6,823 nt of DNA from an uncultured Lacticaseibacillus sp. (lineage in GTDB: Bacteria > Bacillota > Bacilli > Lactobacillales > Lactobacillaceae): the NCBI GenBank assembly GCA_934293835.1, contig CAKQZO010000083.1, positions 1-6,823 on the forward strand, given 5' to 3'. Position numbers and translations under genes: made by a program. The notes beneath the pieces were generated by a model, which made no database searches, was not told the origin of the DNA, and saw only the letters and a list, made by a program, of their open reading frames with translations. This document shows, in pieces, positions 1 through 6,333 of the stretch; the first letter of the stretch is position 1; every line of letters begins with the position of its first letter.

Positions 1-181
1 TGCTGACACCGTCATCATTGGTGGTCCAAGCAGAGTAGGTGACCTTACCAGCGTTATCGACCGTCGCCGTCCGATAGAACGTCTTGGTCGTCGGTTTTGG
101 CTGGTCGACACCAGCTTCTGGATCATAGGTAACCGTCTGTGTGACGGTTTTGGTCAGCGCATCCAGGTTGGTTTCAGCCGT
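1..181 (-). repeat. Muc_B2-like domain, copy 2, cut by window edge
   Basis: Residues 1437-1496 start a second unit like the preceding one. The pattern is TKTVTQTVTYD, then KPTTKTFYRTATVDNAGKVTYSAWTT. The shared skeleton with copy 1 is a Y/F-x-R-T-x-T-x-D stretch, then K-V-x-Y/G-x-x-W-T. Copy 1 diverges in most other positions, so these are old repeats rather than a recent tandem duplication. More copies may follow outside the window. Confidence 0.55.
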
Positions 182-3100
182 CGTCCCCGGGGTTTGTGGC
201 GTGAATAAAGTCTGAAGATAGTTAATCGTTACCGTATAGGTATCGGCTGTCTTCGTCCCGTCAGGGTCAAGTAGGGCCGTTAGTTGAGTTGTAAAATCAT
301 CGGCGGTGATGCTGTCTCGATTGGCCTTGTAGCCAGCTACCGCAACCGCATTGATGGTTGCAAACGGCTTGTCAGGAGTCCATTCCCCATAGCCCAACAC
401 CTTGTCTGTGGTTGGGTCGGTGGTGTAGGTACGGGTGTAGTTGAGTACTTGGGTGCCGTTGGTTGGCGTTTCATCCGTACCATCTGGCAAGGCGCCGGTG
501 ACTTTGACCGTGAACTGACGGTGGGTGTTGTTGTACTCAGGGTCAGTTGGATCCGTCGGGGCGTCGTGCTGGTCTGGCATTTGGACTTTGACGGTGTAAG
601 TCTGGTTCACGTTGCTCAAGTCATCGTAGACCAGCCCAGTTTTCGGGTAGTCGGAAGAGATGAGCAGGTAGCCTTTGTCCGTCAGGGTCTTCAAGTCGGC
701 AGCGGTGGTATAGTCGACCGCATCGCCGGTTTTGCCAGTGAGCTTTTGCGACAACAACGTCTTGTTAGTTTTGGCGTCCACATAGTTGACCACAACGAAC
801 TGGGTGTTGCCGTCAACCACGGGGATCAAGATCGTATCGCCGTCAAAATAGTACTGGGCCACGTCGCCGATCTTGGCGGTTTCATTCGTGCCACCCAGCG
901 TTGTGTAATCGGCATCGCTGTTTTGGATGCTGCTGATCTGATAGGTGTTATTCGTTGCACTGGTGCCGCTCAGGTTGTCGATTGGCGCGTCGTTCTTATC
1001 CAAGAGCTTGTAGCCGGCGGGGATGTCGGTGCCGAGGATGGTCGGTTGCGTGAGCTTGTCCGTGCCAACGTTGAGCGTTTGAGAGCCGCCGGCAATCTGT
1101 TTGCCATCCGGGGTGGTGAAGGCATACTTCACCGTGACAGTTCCGGCCACCGTCAGCGCGGTCGTCTTGGTGATGCTTGGAATATTCTTGTCGGTGTAGA
1201 GCCCATTTTCAAAATACGCAGTCTTGCCGGCATCGTTGATCTGAGTCGGGTCAGCAACGGCAAACTCGACCCGCCCGCTGGCACTGTTGGCCGCGAGATC
1301 GGCGAATTGCACGATGATGGAGCGGATGGTGGTCCAGTCGCTCACCTTATCGGCCGTCACGTAACCCGTCAGGTCAGGCTTGGCGCCGTTCGTGGCGGTC
1401 GTCACCTGAGCCTGCGTGCTGGTGCCATACAGCACCGTCGCCCCAGCTGGTACGGTGGTTGCCGCGTCAGCCAGTGTGACTGTGAAGCCTGATTTCTGCG
1501 CGTCGCCGGCGGTCGGGAGGTTGATCAGCTCCGTTACCCCCGTCAGCGGATCGCTCGTCAGGTTCTGCACGTTGATGGCGAACTGATTCTGTTTGGTGTC
1601 GGCCATCACGTTGACCTTACCAGTCGTCGCGTAGCCAGCATCTGCGGAGCCTTGTACCATGGTCAAGCCAAAGACACCTGCCATGTTTTCAATGGTGTAG
1701 TTGTTGTTGGAGAGCTTAACGATGACCGCGCCGGTGTCACCATCGGTCTGCGAGCCGTCGGAGTAGCCTGTGGTGATGTCCATCGGCTGATCGACGCGGT
1801 AGTACAGCTGCATGTCGCTGGTCCCGTTGATGGCGTCGGGATCGGCTTTGATCTGCATCATCGGGGTGAGCTGGTTGATGACGCTGATTGGGATGACGCC
1901 TTGTGCACCGGTGAAAGTGGCGTTGTAATAGGGGTAGTATCGTGGGAGTCCTGGGGCAATTGTGACAGCGGTTGCCTGACTGAAGTCTAATTTAACTGCC
2001 GCGCGCCCAGAGTCTGTTGTATAAGGCGTAATTTGTAATCCAGGGAATAGGGTCTTGAGCTGGGCTTCGTTGTAAGTAAAGAAGGTGTGCTCTGGTGCAA
2101 CGTAATAGAATACCGGATTCTTGAGAACTTGCGCGCGCAGTGCGCCTGTACTTAATGTCTCGCCGGTACTTAAGGTTGCGGTCTTGCTTAAGTCATTAGT
2201 AAACCAGGTGTAGATTTGGTCTTGTTTAGTCAGTACTTCCCCGGCAGACTTAGATGCTTGCGGTTCTACTGCGAAGACCTTGCCTATTGCGTCGGTTTGA
2301 AGCGATACATAGCCAGAATCGATCAGTTGAATGTCGCGGCCTGTCTTCAGGGTTTCAACAACACCATCGCCGTTGGTGCCTGTCATTGTTTCGTCAAGTA
2401 GATATGTCCCGACAGTCGTATCTGAATCGACGCCTAAGGTGACGTCGATGGTTGGTATTGTGTAGATCCAGAAGTTGCTATAATTAGGCTGAAGGTTCGT
2501 GGTTGCTTCGCTTTGATACCCGAAAGTTGGTTTTAACTGTGCGGGTAGCTTCGGGAGCGTATAGCTAATTTTGGCCACTTTTTTCGTTGAATCGGGCGTG
2601 ATGGTAGATGAGCGTGCAAATGTCCCCGTTGTAGTTGTGCCATCGGTATACGTAATGGTATAAGGAAGGGTCTGAACACCTAACAGGCTAAATAGGCTGG
2701 CGGTATCGGACGCATTGAAGGTGATAGATTGGACGGTTAGCCCGGCAGGAAAGGTCCGTTCCACTGTGACGTTAGTCAGTCCAGCGCCAGTCACTTCTTG
2801 GACCGTGCCGAGTTCTTTTAATGTATCTGTCGTCGAGGCTGCCCGAGAGATATCTAAGTGCGTCGGATAGCTGCCTGTAATATTTTTGTAATCGTAAGCA
2901 TTGTTTGCGGCAAATTGTCTGCCGGTTAAGATATCATCGGCGATAATTTTGACCGTGTTTGCTTGGGCGGCCTGAGCCGTCAGCACGTTGCCATCAGCTT
3001 GCGTGACCGTCACAGTATTCAGGCCACTAGCCGTCAGCGTCTCCCCGACTGCACCATCAAAAGAGCCCACGACCCAAAATTCATTATTATGGCTAGTAAG

Positions 3101-4489
3101 CGTCACAGTGGCGTCGTAGGACACCAGCACATCGCCGTTGGGCTCCTGGGTAATCTTGACGGTCGGGGTATTTATTTTCGCGGTTGCTACTGTGTTCAAC
3201 TTAAAGTTACCGGCCATCGGGACGCGGAATTCGACCTTGGTGGCGTTGAGCGCATTAAAGTCACTTTGAATAAGCATGTGCGGCGCCCTATCGGTGCTGG
3301 CACCAAACGTCGGTAATTGAAGGAGATAATCAACCCCCGCCTTAGCCTGGACGTCTTTGTAGTAGTTCGGGTGCAGAAGCCGGATCGGGGTGACTTTGTA
3401 GTTAAGTTGATAAGTCGTGCTGGCCTTGAGTTCGCCATTGATGAAGACTTGGATGTTCTTAGTCGCTGTTTCGGTGCCCGCTGCCGTAGCGGTCAGCGAT
3501 TTAAACTCACCGATACTCGACTTTAAGTCGAAGGTCTGCTTGTAGCTCCCTGCGGTTACCACCGTATCGATAATGGAGCCTTTATTGGAGGTGCCAGTCG
3601 TGGTTGTTACGGCCGATGCTGGCGCCTTGGTCACATTGGAGAGTGTGGTATAGCCCTTGGTACTGGAGCCACTGTACACTTCGCTGGCCACATCGACACC
3701 GTCGATCTTGACGGTGACGACATCCCCTGCCTGCGCAGTAAAGTTGACCGTAAAGTTCGTGGTCTTGCTGGTAGTATTGGGCGCATCGCTTGTCGTCGGG
3801 GCGATCGTTGCCGTTGATGTGGAAGCTGTTGTTGTGGAAGCTGCCGCCGGCGTGGTGGCTGGCTCACCAGCGCGAGCTTCTTTTGGGAGCCCTACGAGTT
3901 GGATCTTGTTGGTCTGGGCAAACGCAATCAAGCCCTCGCGCTGGGTTGCGGTCAGCGTGAGGTTGTTGAGGTGCAATGTTAGCGTCTGTGCGGCCAGCGT
4001 GGCGGTGGTGGCGGGCAGATTCAGTTGCTGCAATAGAGCGGTCAGCTGCTGATCAACGGTGGTCGCAGCTGGCGTTTCTGCGGTCTCAGTCGGCGTATCC
4101 GACGTGGTGGTAGCTGGTGTGGTCTTGGTAGATGCGCCAGTAGTGTTAGTTGTGGCAGGGGTTGTGGCGTCGGTGCTTACTTCGTTGTTCGACTTGGTTG
4201 GTGCAGTTGTCGTTTCGGCCGCCGGGGTGGTCTTCACACTGCTTTGCAAGACGACAGAAGAATCGGCTTTTGCTGGTGTTTGGTCAGTTTGTTGGATCTG
4301 GTCTGTTGCGTCACTGGTGGTGTCGGCTTTGACAAGTTGCGGCGCCCCGAGCAAAGCGGCAGAGAAGAACAGGCTGCTGATCCCAGCAATGGCCCAAGCC
4401 TTACCAGATTTATATAACTTCCAATGTTCCTTACGCTCTGTCATAGCAGCACGCAATGCCGGATTATGTCGATTGAGTTGCTTCATCAT
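1..4489 (-). CDS. Large mucin-binding-like surface adhesin, KxYKxGKxW signal peptide (C-terminus outside window)
   Basis: The minus-strand frame stays open from the ATG at 4489 to the left edge, giving 1496 codons plus one base and no stop. Residues 1-55 form a KxYKxGKxW signal (motif KLYKSGKAW at 24-32, hydrophobic stretch about 33-50, likely cleavage after VKA at 53-55). Residues 56-136 are Thr/Ser/Ala/Pro-rich. About 137-205 form a Leu/Gln-rich, probably helical block (QQLTALLQQLNL), then a second Thr/Ser-rich linker runs to about 243. Residues 244-1110 are beta-rich, with many Thr, Val, Asn and Asp and no cysteine seen. Residues 1117-1180 and 1230-1285 resemble MucBP units (VVVNYVDAKTNKTLLSQKL, then DKGYLL). 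Residues 1324-1435 and 1437-1496 resemble Muc_B2 repeats. Families with this architecture are exported, usually sortase-anchored, and bind mucus or host glycans; that role is inferred here because the C-terminal anchor is not visible. It is divergent from the PNPOx-like gene. The start could equally be the second ATG (4486). Confidence 0.9.
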   Translation of the reverse strand, partial: MMKQLNRHNPALRAAMTERKEHWKLYKSGKAWAIAGISSLFFSAALLGAPQLVKADTTSDATDQIQQTDQTPAKADSSVVLQSSVKTTPAAETTTAPTKSNNEVSTDATTPATTNTTGASTKTTPATTTSDTPTETAETPAATTVDQQLTALLQQLNLPATTATLAAQTLTLHLNNLTLTATQREGLIAFAQTNKIQLVGLPKEARAGEPATTPAAASTTTASTSTATIAPTTSDAPNTTSKTTNFTVNFTAQAGDVVTVKIDGVDVASEVYSGSSTKGYTTLSNVTKAPASAVTTTTGTSNKGSIIDTVVTAGSYKQTFDLKSSIGEFKSLTATAAGTETATKNIQVFINGELKASTTYQLNYKVTPIRLLHPNYYKDVQAKAGVDYLLQLPTFGASTDRAPHMLIQSDFNALNATKVEFRVPMAGNFKLNTVATAKINTPTVKITQEPNGDVLVSYDATVTLTSHNNEFWVVGSFDGAVGETLTASGLNTVTVTQADGNVLTAQAAQANTVKIIADDILTGRQFAANNAYDYKNITGSYPTHLDISRAASTTDTLKELGTVQEVTGAGLTNVTVERTFPAGLTVQSITFNASDTASLFSLLGVQTLPYTITYTDGTTTTGTFARSSTITPDSTKKVAKISYTLPKLPAQLKPTFGYQSEATTNLQPNYSNFWIYTIPTIDVTLGVDSDTTVGTYLLDETMTGTNGDGVVETLKTGRDIQLIDSGYVSLQTDAIGKVFAVEPQASKSAGEVLTKQDQIYTWFTNDLSKTATLSTGETLSTGALRAQVLKNPVFYYVAPEHTFFTYNEAQLKTLFPGLQITPYTTDSGRAAVKLDFSQATAVTIAPGLPRYYPYYNATFTGAQGVIPISVINQLTPMMQIKADPDAINGTSDMQLYYRVDQPMDITTGYSDGSQTDGDTGAVIVKLSNNNYTIENMAGVFGLTMVQGSADAGYATTGKVNVMADTKQNQFAINVQNLTSDPLTGVTELINLPTAGDAQKSGFTVTLADAATTVPAGATVLYGTSTQAQVTTATNGAKPDLTGYVTADKVSDWTTIRSIIVQFADLAANSASGRVEFAVADPTQINDAGKTAYFENGLYTDKNIPSITKTTALTVAGTVTVKYAFTTPDGKQIAGGSQTLNVGTDKLTQPTILGTDIPAGYKLLDKNDAPIDNLSGTSATNNTYQISSIQNSDADYTTLGGTNETAKIGDVAQYYFDGDTILIPVVDGNTQFVVVNYVDAKTNKTLLSQKLTGKTGDAVDYTTAADLKTLTDKGYLLISSDYPKTGLVYDDLSNVNQTYTVKVQMPDQHDAPTDPTDPEYNNTHRQFTVKVTGALPDGTDETPTNGTQVLNYTRTYTTDPTTDKVLGYGEWTPDKPFATINAVAVAGYKANRDSITADDFTTQLTALLDPDGTKTADTYTVTINYLQTLFTPQTPGTTAETNLDALTKTVTQTVTYDPEAGVDQPKPTTKTFYRTATVDNAGKVTYSAWTTNDDGVS
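188..520 (-). repeat. Muc_B2-like domain, copy 1, in the adhesin
   Basis: Residues about 1324-1434 read as a Muc_B2-like unit. The features are a beta-strand start (RQFTVKVTGALPDGT), a YTRTYTTDPTTDKV segment, GYGEWTPDKPF, a VAGYKANRDSI segment and a closing YTVTINYLQ strand. The order 'TRT..TD...V.YG.W.P.....I...AV.GY......I......YTV.Y' matches what I know of mucin-binding protein B2 repeats. The assignment is by eye, without a profile search. Confidence 0.6.
634..1141 (-). repeat. Two MucBP-like units in the adhesin
   Basis: Residues 1117-1180 (VTVKYAFTTPDGKQIAGG, then IPAGYKLLD) and 1230-1285 (VVVNYVDAKTNKTLLSQKL, TGKTGD, then TDKGYLLISSDYP) both follow the MucBP pattern: a 'V.V.Y.D..G..I' opening strand, a middle strand with a T/G-rich turn, and a 'GY.L' closing motif. 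They are joined by about 50 residues that hold YYFDGDTILIPVVDGN. The first unit is the weaker match. Confidence 0.5.
4325..4489 (-). other. KxYKxGKxW-type signal peptide coding segment
   Basis: This segment encodes residues 1-55 of the adhesin. An extended, basic N-region (MMKQLNRHNPALRAAMTERK) precedes the KLYKSGKAW motif, followed by a hydrophobic core (AIAGISSLFFSAALLGA) and a VKA cleavage-like site before Asp56. The KxYKxGKxW family is known from large, Ser/Thr-rich, often glycosylated surface proteins of lactobacilli, streptococci and staphylococci. Some members use the accessory Sec (SecA2/SecY2) route; no accessory Sec gene is visible in this window. Confidence 0.88.
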
Positions 4490-4493
4490 GATT

Positions 4494-4500
4494 CCCCTTT
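4494..4500 (-). promoter_or_regulatory. Ribosome binding site of the adhesin, start-deciding
   Basis: On the minus strand AAAGGGG lies 4 nt before the ATG at 4489 and 7 nt before the adjacent in-frame ATG at 4486. A third in-frame ATG at 4504 overlaps this site and has no ribosome binding site of its own, so it is unlikely. Spacing slightly favours 4486; the protein differs by one Met only. Confidence 0.65.
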
Positions 4501-4558
4501 TCATGTTGTCTCGTACTGAGAGAGGGTCCACCCCCACCATTGATCTGAACATGATTTA

Positions 4559-4599
4559 ACAATACCGCAAATTTCGAATAATTTCGGTCAATATTTATA
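4559..4599 (-). promoter_or_regulatory. Candidate promoter region for the adhesin
   Basis: This AT-rich stretch holds promoter-like hexamers on the minus strand: TATAAA (4599-4594), TTGACC (4591-4586) and TATTGT (4564-4559). TTGACC and TATTGT are 21 nt apart, which is too far for a standard pair, and TATAAA has no good -35 at the usual distance. The exact promoter is therefore uncertain. The location, 70-110 nt before the start codon, implies an untranslated leader. Confidence 0.35.
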
Positions 4600-4614
4600 A
4601 GAATTCATTGCGGT
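4564..4614. repeat. Spaced inverted repeat across the adhesin promoter region
   Basis: ACCGCAA at 4564-4570 is repeated in exact inverse as TTGCGGT at 4608-4614, with 37 nt of AT-rich DNA between them. The arms flank all the promoter-like hexamers read toward the adhesin. Two separated 7-bp half-sites could serve a DNA-looping or dimeric regulator. A 7-bp pair at this distance can also occur by chance. Confidence 0.35.
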
Positions 4615-4755
4615 TTTTGAACGGGATGATTAATCGGTTCAAGCAAGTGTAAGCTTATTCAGTTGTTCATCAGAATGAGTCGCTGCTTGGCTGAGGTCAT
4701 CTTGGCCTGGACGACAGGCAGACCGTTGGTGGCTTCACAACAAGGCCGAGAACGC
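4615..4755. other. Divergent intergenic DNA without a recognisable gene
   Basis: No convincing open frame with a ribosome binding site lies here on either strand. The only structure seen is a small hairpin, GCCTG (4705-4709) and CAGGC (4715-4719) around a 5-nt loop, with no T run after it. Confidence 0.5.
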
Positions 4756-4784
4756 TTGTTATTCGCGGGACAACCGCCTACTAT
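4756..4784 (+). promoter_or_regulatory. Promoter for the PNPOx-like gene
   Basis: TTGTTA (4756-4761) and TACTAT (4779-4784) are separated by 17 nt, a standard sigma-70-type spacing with good hexamers. Transcription would start near 4791, about 50 nt before the ATG at 4840. A TTGACT overlaps the -10 at 4784-4789, but it has no -10 at a usable distance. Confidence 0.55.
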
Positions 4785-4827
4785 TGACTAGACGGCGCGG
4801 TGTGCGCGTCTGAGAATGATCAATATT

Positions 4828-4833
4828 GGAGGA
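4828..4833 (+). promoter_or_regulatory. Ribosome binding site of the PNPOx-like gene
   Basis: GGAGGA lies 6 nt before the ATG at 4840. It rules out the in-frame ATG at 4816, which lies upstream of this site and has no ribosome binding site of its own. Confidence 0.85.
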
Positions 4834-4839
4834 ATTATT

Positions 4840-5254
4840 ATGGCAACACAAGCAGATTTAGAACGCATCATCAACAATGCCTCACAGCTTGCCGTGGCGA
4901 CGCTGACACCGGATGGGGCCGCCCCCCGATGTCCGGATCGTGCTCGGGGTGTTCGACCCGAGCAGCGCCGAAGTGCTGTTCAAATCCAGTACCAATGCGC
5001 AAAAGGTTGTTGAGATCAATGCGCATCAGCAGGCAGCGTTTGCAACGCCACGATTTGCGGCCGATGAATCCGCTCGGGTGCGCGAAGCAACTGTGAAGCA
5101 GATCACCCCAACGGTGGCACAGCTGGCCTTGTATAACGCGAAGTATCCTCAAATCGCTAAGTATGCGGCTCATTCGGATTTCTTCGCGTTGACGTTCAAG
5201 CAAGCCGAGATCACGCTCGCCGGCGACACGACCACGGTCGTGCTTGCAGATTAG
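4840..5254 (+). pseudogene. Pyridoxamine 5'-phosphate oxidase-like (general stress protein 26-type) protein, frameshifted
   Basis: The ATG at 4840 has an excellent ribosome binding site and starts MATQADLERIINNASQ, LAVATLTPDGAAP. This frame then degrades and stops at 5013. The natural continuation, DVRIVLGVFDP, lies in the next frame from 4928 to the TAG at 5252-5254. The break is at a run of six Cs (4922-4927); with five Cs, one 137-residue protein results, a normal length for this family. In the repaired protein, residues 16-38 form the first two strands (LAVATL, DVRIVLGVF) and VLFKSSTNAQKVVEIN (45-60) matches the usual strand plus ligand-contacting turn and helix. The C-terminal FALTFKQAEITLAGDTTTVVL (115-135) completes the barrel. 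Relatives bind FMN or a related flavin in the cytoplasm, often with unknown substrates. It could be a true pseudogene, a sequencing error in the C run, or a gene read by +1 slippage. Confidence 0.75.
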
Positions 5255-5348
5255 CAACATGATTGCCCGGGAAATAACCTGCACGTCGCGATTTAAGCCA
5301 ATCGAATTGTGACCAATCACCCATATGACGACGGACCTCTCCGTTAAG
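5255..5348. other. Spacer after the PNPOx-like gene, minor inverted repeats only
   Basis: No gene is seen. The only symmetrical element is ACGGA (5331-5335) with TCCGT (5340-5344) around a 4-nt loop, without a T run. It lies just before the larger hairpin at 5349. Confidence 0.4.
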
Positions 5349-5377
5349 CCTGGGTGCAACCAACAGTTGCGCCCGGG
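5349..5377 (+). terminator. Stable hairpin between the PNPOx-like gene and the regulator
   Basis: CCTGGGTGCAAC (5349-5360) pairs with GTTGCGCCCGGG (5366-5377) around the loop CAACA. All 12 positions pair in a plus-strand RNA, because two are G-U wobbles; on the minus strand those two become A-C mismatches. That points to a plus-strand RNA structure, most simply the end of the PNPOx-like transcript. There is no T run after it, so it is not a textbook terminator. It ends 5 nt before the -35 of the regulator's promoter, so an operator role is also possible. Confidence 0.4.
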
Positions 5378-5382
5378 TACGA

Positions 5383-5409
5383 TTGACAACTTCTGGCGGG
5401 CTCTATAGT
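5383..5409 (+). promoter_or_regulatory. Promoter for the XRE regulator gene
   Basis: A consensus TTGACA (5383-5388) is followed by TATAGT (5404-5409), five of six consensus bases. The spacer is only 15 nt, shorter than the usual 16-18. The expected start of transcription is about 17 nt before the ATG at 5433, leaving a leader just long enough for the ribosome binding site. Confidence 0.6.
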
Positions 5410-5419
5410 CTTGGTTGAT

Positions 5420-5427
5420 GAGGTGAT
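5420..5427 (+). promoter_or_regulatory. Ribosome binding site of the XRE regulator
   Basis: GAGGTGAT is an eight-base match to the complement of the 16S rRNA 3' end and lies 5 nt before the ATG at 5433. It fixes this start over the internal in-frame ATG at 5451. Confidence 0.8.
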
Positions 5428-5432
5428 GAGGA

Positions 5433-5963
5433 ATGTTAAAGATAGGGACAATGATCCAAGAACAACGCCAGCGTCAAGGGTGGTCGCAAAGTGAGCTGGC
5501 TCAGAAGCTACATGTGACGCGTCAGGCGGTGTCGAAGTGGGAGAACGATCAAAGTTATCCCGATGTTGATACGCTGGTGAATCTGGCAAAGCTCTTCGAT
5601 TGCGACGTGCGGGTGTTGTTAGGATTGAAGCAAAAAATGGCGTGGCGCGGTCTTTTCCGCTGGCGGCCACAGGATAAAGAAATCAAATGGTATGCCAGCG
5701 GTAGCGTTCGGCGACGTGAGGCCTTGGCACTGTTAGCCGAGATCATTGCGCTATTACCATCTGCCCAGGCGGATCTGAAGACGTTGTTGAGTCAGCAATA
5801 TCAGCGGCTGTTGACCGATGGCACGGCGACGCCTTACGTCTTGATGTCGTTGAACATGAAGGTCGTGTCTTTGATGCATAACGAGCATCTGACCTTAACG
5901 CCAGAGGCTGAGGCCCGGTATCAACGGCTGTTGCGGCTGTCCAACATTCGCTATGGGCTGTGA
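5433..5963 (+). CDS. XRE-family helix-turn-helix transcriptional regulator with an uncharacterised C-terminal region
   Basis: The 176-residue protein begins with a classic HTH_3/XRE domain at residues 4-60. It has IGTMIQEQRQRQGWSQSEL, the scaffold helix SQSELAQKLH (18-27), recognition helix TRQAVSKWEND (29-39), and the family's SYPDVDTLVNLAKLFDCDV (41-59). The TRQAVSKWE core is typical of Firmicute regulators of this class. Residues 61-176 carry no domain I recognise. A basic, Trp-rich link (WRGLFRWRPQDKEIKWY, 71-87) leads to an Ala/Leu/Gln-rich, largely helical part, so it may dimerise or sense a ligand. No membrane segment is seen. The gene has its own promoter and a strong ribosome binding site. 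The adjacent hairpin at 5349-5377 could be a site for autoregulation, which is inference. Its targets cannot be read from the sequence. Confidence 0.9.
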   Translation: MLKIGTMIQEQRQRQGWSQSELAQKLHVTRQAVSKWENDQSYPDVDTLVNLAKLFDCDVRVLLGLKQKMAWRGLFRWRPQDKEIKWYASGSVRRREALALLAEIIALLPSAQADLKTLLSQQYQRLLTDGTATPYVLMSLNMKVVSLMHNEHLTLTPEAEARYQRLLRLSNIRYGL

Positions 5964-6112
5964 GGGTTTGCATAGATTATGCCGCAGTCAGGTGATAGGT
6001 GCGTTAGATATAGAAGCAACGCGATGCAAGTCAGACTGCAAGATGGCATCAATGTGCTCGGGTTCACGAACGATGAGGTGTGAAGCTAACGGTATCACGT
6101 ATGTGTGATTAC
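5964..6112. other. Gene-poor stretch after the regulator; possible minus-strand coding remnant
   Basis: No plus-strand gene is convincing here. On the minus strand, 6107 to the TGA at 5988 reads as protein-like sequence (ending EHIDAILQSDLHRVASISNAPIT), but it has no plausible start. Going upstream it runs straight into the strong palindrome at 6113-6148. It may be a fragment of a decayed gene, or it may be chance. It is not called as a gene. Confidence 0.35.
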
Positions 6113-6148
6113 AAAGAGCCCCAAACCAGCGCTGGTTTGGGGTTCTTT
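6113..6148 (+). terminator. Strong palindromic intrinsic terminator
   Basis: CCCCAAACCAGC (6119-6130) is followed directly by its exact inverse, GCTGGTTTGGGG (6131-6142). The stem extends outward through AAAGA (6113-6117) and TCTTT (6144-6148), with one G-T pair between the two parts. Plus-strand RNA then runs into TTCTTTCGTCATTTT. It would end the regulator transcript, although it lies 150 nt past that stop codon. The A-rich upstream arm means it could also act on minus-strand transcripts. Confidence 0.8.
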
Positions 6149-6291
6149 CGTCATTTTGATTGGGGACCTGCGCCTGGTGGCTACCGGTTTCTCGCGTCCA
6201 CACGCATTAAAGCCGAGGGTAGATCGTCCGCGTCAAGCAGCATCCTTGCAACCGGTGCGCACGATTCTTTACCATTGAGTTAAGGGGAACC
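6149..6291. other. Spacer before the GlsB-like gene, no firm promoter
   Basis: No gene is seen. A promoter for the next gene should lie here because a strong terminator precedes it, but I found no good hexamer pair: TTGCAA (6246-6251) with TTACCA (6269-6274) at 17 nt is weak. ACCGGT occurs twice (6183-6188 and 6251-6256), both times self-complementary. Confidence 0.35.
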
Positions 6292-6333
6292 ATGCCCGAA
6301 GTTGAGTCAATCTGGAAAGAGAGGTGCAACCAC

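Noticed and set aside
284..1492. 402-codon plus-strand open frame
   Set aside because: It lies antisense to the adhesin, whose frame gives clear domain motifs. The product is a Val/Gly/Arg-rich read-out of the opposite strand's codon bias, with no family resemblance and no good ribosome binding site.
3818..3843. Tandem copy of TGTGGAAGCTG at a 15-nt offset
   Set aside because: It encodes a local Ala-Ser-Thr repeat in the low-complexity linker of the adhesin. Such short duplications are normal there.
3657..4559. Two plus-strand open frames rich in Val and Ala (3657-4052, 4059-4559)
   Set aside because: They are mirror images of the Thr/Ser/Ala-rich stalk and signal peptide of the adhesin. 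The hydrophobic look is an artefact of complementing Thr and Ala codons.
4705..4719. Small hairpin GCCTG/CAGGC
   Set aside because: The stem is five pairs with no T run and no gene end beside it, so chance is the simplest explanation.
4871..5389. 172-codon minus-strand open frame opposite the PNPOx-like gene
   Set aside because: It is longer than either fragment of the broken gene. However, it has no recognisable motifs and lies opposite a plus-strand gene with a strong promoter, ribosome binding site and family pattern.
6080..6283. 67-codon plus-strand open frame
   Set aside because: It reads straight through the strong terminator palindrome, starts at GTG without a proper ribosome binding site, and shows no motif.
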